In this document: positions 58,762 through 64,000 of the stretch, one piece after another
Position numbering within the stretch: position 1 is the stretch's first letter
Layout of the letters: each line of letters begins with the position of its first letter
Assembly: GCF_003219795.1 (NCBI RefSeq)
Contig: NZ_QJVC01000014.1
Location: 1-64,000, forward strand
DNA from: Arthrobacter psychrolactophilus
Lineage (GTDB): Bacteria > Actinomycetota > Actinomycetes > Actinomycetales > Micrococcaceae
DNA: 64,000 nt
Direction: 5' to 3'
The notes under the pieces: model-generated
Told to the model about the DNA's origin: nothing
The model's input: only the letters and a program-made list of their open reading frames with translations
Databases searched by the model: none
Position numbers and translations under genes: made by a program

Positions 58762-59511
58762 TTAAGCAGCTGCGGCAAGCAGATCAGGCATCCACTGGGT
58801 CATCAAACCACCCAATGCACCACCGATCAGCGGTCCAACAACCGGTACCCAGGCGTAGCTCCAGTCGCTGGAACCCTTGCCCTTGATGGGGAGCAATGCG
58901 TGTGCAATACGAGGGCCAAGGTCACGTGCCGGGTTAATGGCGTAACCGGTGGGCCCTCCGAGGGAAGCACCAATACCGACAACGAGCAGTGCTACCGGCA
59001 ACGGGCCAAGTCCGGCAACTCCGCCACCGAAGTGGAGGATGATGAAGACGAGGACGAAGGTACCGACGATCTCGGTGACGACGTTCCAGCCGTAGCTACG
59101 GATGGCCGGACCGGTGGAGAAGACGCCCAACTTGTTGGCGGCTACCGGTTCAGCATCGAAGTGCTGCTTGTAGGCCAACCAACAAACGACGGCACCAATG
59201 AAGGCACCCACCATTTCCGCACCGAAGTACGTCAGGGTCGAGGCGAAGGACACAGCGACGTTGGGTGCGTACTCATCGGCTCCGCTGGAGAGAATTCCAA
59301 CGGTCACGGCCGGGTTGAGATGCGCACCTGATTTAGCAGCGACGAAGACACCGGCCATGACGGCCAGGCCCCAGCCCCAGTTGACCATCAGGGTTCCGCC
59401 GGCCAGGCCTTTAGATCCCTTCAACGCTACGTTGGCCACAACACCACAACCCAACAGGGTGAGCATCATGGTTCCCATCACTTCTGAGAGAAACACAATT
59501 CCAAGAGACAT
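58762..59511 (-). CDS. glpF: glycerol uptake facilitator (aquaglyceroporin)
   Basis: 249 residues, six membrane helices and two half-helices. Pore motifs NPA at 66-68 and NPARD at 193-197; Asp after the second NPA, as in glycerol channels rather than water-only aquaporins. It lets glycerol diffuse across the membrane, where GlpK traps it. Between glpD and glpK. Confidence 0.95.
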   Translation of the reverse strand: MSLGIVFLSEVMGTMMLTLLGCGVVANVALKGSKGLAGGTLMVNWGWGLAVMAGVFVAAKSGAHLNPAVTVGILSSGADEYAPNVAVSFASTLTYFGAEMVGAFIGAVVCWLAYKQHFDAEPVAANKLGVFSTGPAIRSYGWNVVTEIVGTFVLVFIILHFGGGVAGLGPLPVALLVVGIGASLGGPTGYAINPARDLGPRIAHALLPIKGKGSSDWSYAWVPVVGPLIGGALGGLMTQWMPDLLAAAA

Positions 59512-59596
59512 CTTTGACTCCTTTATTTTCCATATTTTTTATTCAGGCGCTCCCCCATCGGGGCGCCCGTTTCTTGCAGCCTTTTCCCGAAGGACT

Positions 59597-61414
59597 CTAG
59601 GCAATCAAGCTTTGTACCTGAACACCATGGAAACGGTCCAGAATAGTGACGGCATGGCCAATTTCCTCAGCCACCTTGGCCTCATTCCAGCCCAGCAGAC
59701 CGGCCAAAGCGGCGGCCGTCTCGGCTAGCAATTCGCTCGTGACCAAGCCGCGGAAGGCCAGCGAGGTGCGACGAATCATGACGTCGATGAGGTGACCAAT
59801 TTGTTCGTGCTCAACCATGAATGCAACCTCGCGGTCGCTCAGCTCGGCGGTGGAATCAAAGACAGTGTCTTCTCCCTGTGCCAGGTATGCGAGGACAGTT
59901 TCGGCGCGCGTTCCATAGCGGGTCAGCAAGACGCCGGCACGGGCCGCGTCCACGGAGTCGCTCGTGTGGGAGCCGATCCAGGCTTCGACGCCTGCGCTCG
60001 TGGCCGGGAAGTTCACGCCGCCACCGATGGGAAGTTTCGCCGTCGAGGTTTTCCGCGAAGCGCCAAGGATGGCCAGGACGTCGTTGCTCATGTGCTCGGA
60101 CAGGGCGCGGAACGTGGTCCACTTTCCGCCGACCAGGCTCAGGACGGGAACCTGGGCTCCGGCGATCGTGCGGTCTGCACGTTCGATGCGGTAGTCGCGG
60201 GAGACGAAGCCCGGTGCGGTTTCATCGTGACGCGGCAGCGGGCGGACTCCGGAGAAGCTGTAGACGATCTCCTCGCGGCTCACGGCAATGTTCGGGAAGA
60301 CATGGCCAACGAGGTCAAAGAAGTAGTCGATTTCCTCGTCCGTGCAGACGGCATCCTTGGTCATATCGGCGTTGACGTCGGTGGTGCCGACCAGAACGCG
60401 GTCCCCCATGGGGTAGATCAGGACGATACGGCCATCGGTGTGCTCGAAGAAGATTTCGCGGCCCTTGCAGGCGGCCAGGAGTTCCGGGTGATCCAGCACG
60501 ATGTGTGAACCCTTGGTGCCACCCATGAAGCTGGTTCCGGCACCCATGGCGGTGTTGGTCATATCGACCCAGGCGCCCGTGGTGTTGACGATGACATCGG
60601 CGTTGAACGTGAACGTCTCGCCCGTGAGCTGGTCGGTGAGCTCTACGCCGTCGTCCTTAATGGCCGTCATGGCCACATAGTTGGTGGCGCGAGCATTGTG
60701 CGTACCGTCCGCGGTAAGGCCGGCCTTCTCGCCATCCTGCAGGACGTCCAGGGTTAGGCGCTCCGGGTTATGCACGGAAGCGTCGTAATAGGTGGCCGCG
60801 TACTTCAGGTTGGCTGGCAGCTGGGGAAGTTCGGCCAGGGCCTTCTTGCGACCCTTGAATTCGTGACGGGGAACCGTGCCACCGTCGCGGGAGAAGGCAT
60901 CGTAAAGCGTCAGGCCGATCTTGATCAAGAAGGCGCCACGCTCCTGCGGCTTACCCTGCTTGTGGGTCAGGAAGCGCATGGGGGCACTGAGAATGCCAGA
61001 GAAGGTGCTGAAGATCGGAATGGTGGTCTGCAGCGGCTTGACGTAGTGCGGAGCGATCTTGAGCAGGCCGTTGCGCTCAACAACGGACTCCTTCACCAGA
61101 CGGAACTCACCATTTTCCAGGTAGCGAATGCCACCGTGGATCATGTGCGAGGAGGCACCGGAAGCACCCTGGCAGTAGTCGCCACGCTCCACGAGCGCTA
61201 CGTCAATGCCCTGAAGTGCAAGGTCCCGGAAGGTACCTACACCGTTGATGCCGCCACCGATAATTAAGACTCGCGCCTGCGGACGCGCCTTGAGCGCCTC
61301 CACCTGCTCACGCACAGCTAACTGCGCGTCCTGTGAATCATCATTCTTACCAGCGTTACCTAGGATTCTCACTTCGACCTCATTCGAGTCCCGTTTGATG
61401 TGCACCGTACGCAC
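59597..61414 (-). CDS. glpD: aerobic glycerol-3-phosphate dehydrogenase
   Basis: 605 residues; GTG start at 61414 with GGGA upstream, later starts being possible because the first 45 residues are not family-like. FAD motif IIGGGINGVGTFRDLA near 49-64, the GASGASSHMIHGGIRYLE segment, YPMGDRVLVGTTD, and the GGKWTTFR segment are GlpD signatures. It oxidises glycerol 3-phosphate to dihydroxyacetone phosphate and feeds the quinone pool of the respiratory chain encoded at 11-19 kb. First gene of glpD-glpF-glpK, divergent from a SorC-type regulator. Confidence 0.95.
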   Translation of the reverse strand: MRTVHIKRDSNEVEVRILGNAGKNDDSQDAQLAVREQVEALKARPQARVLIIGGGINGVGTFRDLALQGIDVALVERGDYCQGASGASSHMIHGGIRYLENGEFRLVKESVVERNGLLKIAPHYVKPLQTTIPIFSTFSGILSAPMRFLTHKQGKPQERGAFLIKIGLTLYDAFSRDGGTVPRHEFKGRKKALAELPQLPANLKYAATYYDASVHNPERLTLDVLQDGEKAGLTADGTHNARATNYVAMTAIKDDGVELTDQLTGETFTFNADVIVNTTGAWVDMTNTAMGAGTSFMGGTKGSHIVLDHPELLAACKGREIFFEHTDGRIVLIYPMGDRVLVGTTDVNADMTKDAVCTDEEIDYFFDLVGHVFPNIAVSREEIVYSFSGVRPLPRHDETAPGFVSRDYRIERADRTIAGAQVPVLSLVGGKWTTFRALSEHMSNDVLAILGASRKTSTAKLPIGGGVNFPATSAGVEAWIGSHTSDSVDAARAGVLLTRYGTRAETVLAYLAQGEDTVFDSTAELSDREVAFMVEHEQIGHLIDVMIRRTSLAFRGLVTSELLAETAAALAGLLGWNEAKVAEEIGHAVTILDRFHGVQVQSLIA

Positions 61415-61446
61415 CTGTTCCCACTATTGTTTGAATAACTGGAAAA

Positions 61447-61476
61447 TATAGTCAACATGACTGCACGAACGTGCAG
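61447..61476 (+). promoter_or_regulatory. SorC-regulator promoter and palindromic operator
   Basis: TATAGT (61447-61452) is a -10 box for the regulator gene. CTGCACG-AA-CGTGCAG (61461-61476) is a perfect 7-bp inverted repeat just downstream, where a bound repressor would block transcription. It is 46 nt from glpD, so it may control both genes. Confidence 0.55.
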
Positions 61477-61492
61477 AAAGGTTCTAGATCAC

Positions 61493-62503
61493 ATGCCTGC
61501 CAAGCGAACAAAACAACAGGATGCTCTCAGGGCTGCACAAATGTACTACTTACAGGATCAGACCATGGACGCGATTGCCCGTGAGCTGCGCACCTCCCGC
61601 TCCACGGTTTCGCGACTCCTTTCTACCGCGCGCGACACCGGTCTGGTACAAATCCAAATCAAAACGCCGTCCGATAGGGCACCGGAACTCGAACGGGTTA
61701 TTCGTAAGCGGTACAAGGTAGAAGTTCATGTGGTCCCGATCCCCGACACCCTCACGGAGATCGAGGTCCTGGAACGGGTGAGTATGCAGGCGGCCCGCAC
61801 GATCGGGCCGCTGGTTGATTCCAACGCCGTCATCGGGGTGGCTTGGGGATCCACCGTCAGTACCGTGAGCCGGCACCTGACGCGCAAGATCACCCACGGC
61901 ACCACGATCGTCCAACTTAACGGGGCAGGGAATACCCAGACCTCCGGCATCACTTACGCCTCGGAGATCGTGCGCCGCTTCGGCACCGCCTACGGGGCCA
62001 AGGTTGAACAATTCCCGGTGCCGGCGTTCTTCGATCACGCCGAGACGAAAGCCATGATGTGGCAAGAGCGCAGTGTCCGGCGCATCCTCGACCTCCAGGA
62101 ACGCATGACGATCGCCATCTTCGGAGTTGGCTCCATGGATGCCGAGATTCCCAGCCATGTGTACTCCGGCGGTTACCTAGACTCCACCGACCTTGATGCC
62201 CTCGAGGCCAGTGGTGTGGCAGGCGACGTCGCCACCGTGTTCTTCCGCACCGATGGCAGTTACGACAACATCTTGCTCAACGAACGCTCCAGTGGACCTA
62301 GCATGGAGAGCCTGCGCAAGGTCCGCCGTCGAATTTGCGTGGTCTCAGGACGCAAAAAGATCACCGGACTCCGCGGCGCGCTCGCGGCCGGACTCGTCAC
62401 GGACTTGATTCTGGATGAAACCACGGCCCGGGAGCTGGTCGAGCAAAGCAGCCACGCGACGGATCCCATCTTTGGTTTCCTGAACAGCCTTGACGGTATC
62501 TAA
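61493..62503 (+). CDS. SorC/DeoR-type sugar-binding transcriptional regulator
   Basis: 336 residues from the ATG at 61493, with AAAGG 11 nt upstream; a start at 61457 would overlap the palindromic operator. N-terminal helix-turn-helix (about 10-50, YLQDQTMDAIARELRTSRSTVSRLL) and a C-terminal SorC sugar-phosphate-binding domain (about 60-330) with the GVAWGST and LNGAGNT segments. Divergent from glpD, so it probably senses a glycerol-pathway phosphate and controls glpDFK. The effector is inferred. Confidence 0.9.
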   Translation: MPAKRTKQQDALRAAQMYYLQDQTMDAIARELRTSRSTVSRLLSTARDTGLVQIQIKTPSDRAPELERVIRKRYKVEVHVVPIPDTLTEIEVLERVSMQAARTIGPLVDSNAVIGVAWGSTVSTVSRHLTRKITHGTTIVQLNGAGNTQTSGITYASEIVRRFGTAYGAKVEQFPVPAFFDHAETKAMMWQERSVRRILDLQERMTIAIFGVGSMDAEIPSHVYSGGYLDSTDLDALEASGVAGDVATVFFRTDGSYDNILLNERSSGPSMESLRKVRRRICVVSGRKKITGLRGALAAGLVTDLILDETTARELVEQSSHATDPIFGFLNSLDGI

Positions 62504-62557
62504 AGCCTGCAAGAACCGCGCGGCACTGACGATTCATCAGGAGGGATAGGTAAAGTC

Positions 62558-63397
62558 ATGGGTATGCATCTGTCTCCTAAATACACGCTCAACAACGGTG
62601 TCAGCATCGATCAGCTCGGCTACGGGGTCTTCAAGGTTCCGGCCGAGACCTGTGAGGATCTCGTCTCGACAGCCCTCGACGCCGGCTACCGGACTGTGGA
62701 CACGGCTGCGGTCTACGGCAATGAAGAAGGTGTTGGCGCGGCGATCGCTAACGCCGTGGCGGCTAGCCGGCCGCGCGAGGAACTCTTCGTCACCTCCAAG
62801 GTATGGAACACCGAGCAGGGCTACGACGCGACGCTGGCGGCGTTCGATGCCAGCATGGAACGCCTCGGCCTGGACTACCTGGACATGTATCTGGTGCACT
62901 GGCCCTGCCCGGCCCGTGAGCTCTTCATCCCCACGTACAAGGCCCTGGAAAAGTTGTACCGTGAGGGTCGCGTGCGCGCCATCGGCGTGAGCAACTTCGA
63001 GGAGTCTCACCTCCAGCAGCTCCTGGCCGCGACCGACGTTGTCCCTGCCGTGAACCAGATTGAATTGCATCCCTGGCTGACTCAAACGCATCTGCGCGCC
63101 GTCCATGCAGAGCTGGGCATTGCCACCCAGGCGTGGAGCCCCTTGGCTCGCGGACTTCTCTTGAGCGACCCGGTCTTGACCGAACTTGCCGCCGCCCACA
63201 GCCGTTCGGTGGCGCAGATTGCCCTGCGCTGGCATGTTCAGTCGGGCCACCTTGTCATCCCGAAGGCCAGCACTCCTGAGCGTATTGCCGGGAATCTGGC
63301 CGTGTTTGATTTTGCGCTGACGGATGCCGAGATGGCCCGGATCGATTCACTGGACCGAGGCCAGCGTTCCGGCTCAGATCCCAATAAGGTCAACTAA
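62558..63397 (+). CDS. aldo/keto reductase (AKR5-like)
   Basis: 279 residues. Tetrad Asp48, Tyr53, Lys81 and His114 (TVDTAAVYGNEEGVG, VTSKVWN, LVHWP); the IGVSNFEESHL and VNQIELHPWL segments and the C-terminal IPKASTPERIAGN NADPH-binding loop are those of 2,5-diketo-gluconate reductase-like AKR5 enzymes. Substrate unknown. AGGAGG lies 13 nt before the ATG. The next gene starts 2 nt after its stop. Confidence 0.94.
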   Translation: MGMHLSPKYTLNNGVSIDQLGYGVFKVPAETCEDLVSTALDAGYRTVDTAAVYGNEEGVGAAIANAVAASRPREELFVTSKVWNTEQGYDATLAAFDASMERLGLDYLDMYLVHWPCPARELFIPTYKALEKLYREGRVRAIGVSNFEESHLQQLLAATDVVPAVNQIELHPWLTQTHLRAVHAELGIATQAWSPLARGLLLSDPVLTELAAAHSRSVAQIALRWHVQSGHLVIPKASTPERIAGNLAVFDFALTDAEMARIDSLDRGQRSGSDPNKVN

Positions 63398-63399
63398 TC

Positions 63400-64000
63400 G
63401 TGTCTGTGTCTCCCCTTGCTGTTAAGCTGGCGCACCGCGAAAGCGCTCATATTCTCGATGTCGCCGGAACCCCCGTGCATTACTGGGAGTATGCGCCCGA
63501 GGATGCCGCTTCAGGCGTCTCGGCTCAGACGATCGTCATGGTGCACGGTTTCCGTGGAGACCACCATGGTCTCGAACGCGTCGTGGAGCTTTTGCCCCAC
63601 TACCGCATCATCATGGCCGATCTGCCAGGTTTTGGTGCCTCGCCCGCGCTCGTGAATGGCCACCATGATGTGGCTGGCTATGGGAGATTCCTCGGATCAT
63701 TCCTTGAGGCTTTAAGCCTTGGCCCAGAGACGGTATTGCTGGGCCACTCCTTTGGCTCGATCGTTACAAGTCACTTTGTGGCGAATAACCCGGGCCGTGT
63801 GTACCCCTTGATCTTGGTCAACCCCATCGCCTCCCCCGCCCTGGAAGGTCCCAAGGGGATCATGACGAAGCTCGCCGTATTTTATTACTGGGCGTCGGCG
63901 AAACTGCCCGCTGCTCTGGGTAATGCGTTGCTGCGAAGTAAGCTGATCGTTCACCTCATGAGCGTGACGATGGCCAAGACGCGCGACAAGGAGCTGTTGG
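63400..64000 (+). CDS. alpha/beta hydrolase, cut by the window edge
   Basis: 200 residues visible from a GTG at 63400, 2 nt after the reductase stop; the frame continues past the window. MVHGFRGDHHGL (about 47-58) holds the oxyanion region and GHSFG (115-119) the nucleophile Ser117, with ADLPGFGAS between. It resembles meta-cleavage product hydrolases and esterases. The acid and His of the triad lie beyond the edge. Probably co-transcribed with the reductase. Confidence 0.88.
   Translation, partial: MSVSPLAVKLAHRESAHILDVAGTPVHYWEYAPEDAASGVSAQTIVMVHGFRGDHHGLERVVELLPHYRIIMADLPGFGASPALVNGHHDVAGYGRFLGSFLEALSLGPETVLLGHSFGSIVTSHFVANNPGRVYPLILVNPIASPALEGPKGIMTKLAVFYYWASAKLPAALGNALLRSKLIVHLMSVTMAKTRDKELL

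Overview
The window is GC-rich actinobacterial chromosome. Actinobacterial markers are the split cytochrome bcc-aa3 gene set (a diheme QcrC, a Rieske QcrA with three membrane segments, a long QcrB, a CtaF subunit IV), DUF3043 and DUF3097 proteins, a CIRCE-hrcA-dnaJ-rsmE unit, and many GTG or apparently leaderless starts. Gene order (phoH-ybeY-CNNM-era, leuA/recO/uppS, lepA-hemW, rpsT/holA/comEC/comEA/leuS) fits Micrococcales, most likely Micrococcaceae (Arthrobacter and relatives). This assignment is inferred from gene content, without a search.

Layout. 0-7.2 kb is an accessory, defence-like region. It holds a 2033-residue protein (restriction-like nuclease, then STAND ATPase, then a long helical sensor-like part) and an overlapping 244-residue partner of unknown family, both on the minus strand; the pair resembles the Avs class of antiphage systems. 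7.2-8.6 kb has no convincing gene. It contains the 3' half of a decayed tRNA followed by its own terminator, a possible recombination scar. 8.6-20.5 kb is the respiratory block: a stand-alone Lrp-type effector domain, cutC, trpD, ctaE-qcrCAB (+), then DUF2283, a GntR regulator and HPr, then ctaC-ctaD-ctaF (-) and erpA. 20.6-31.4 kb is metabolic: M20 peptidase, DUF3043, aldo/keto reductase, pyrD, an FAD dehydrogenase/hydrolase pair, uppS, recO, leuA. 31.6-49.5 kb is housekeeping: M13 peptidase, an LCP cell-wall ligase, era/CNNM/ybeY/phoH, a GerMN lipoprotein, rsmE/dnaJ/hrcA under a CIRCE element, DUF3097, DUF4870, hemW, lepA, a PemK-like protein, rpsT. 49.6-57.2 kb holds holA, comEC, comEA, degV and leuS, the last preceded by what looks like a leucine attenuator. 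57.2-62.5 kb is glycerol catabolism (glpD-glpF-glpK) with a divergent SorC-type regulator. The window ends with a second aldo/keto reductase and a truncated alpha/beta hydrolase.

The best candidates for something undescribed are the Avs-like pair at the left end and the leuS leader, which encodes an eight-residue peptide with three consecutive Leu codons ahead of a terminator hairpin. Other points of interest are a 124-nt multi-stem element between an aldo/keto reductase and pyrD, a 106-nt inverted repeat between erpA and ctaC, a 17-bp palindrome abutting the apparently leaderless start of ctaE, and a ComEC without its nuclease domain. No rRNA, intact tRNA, CRISPR array or insertion sequence was seen.
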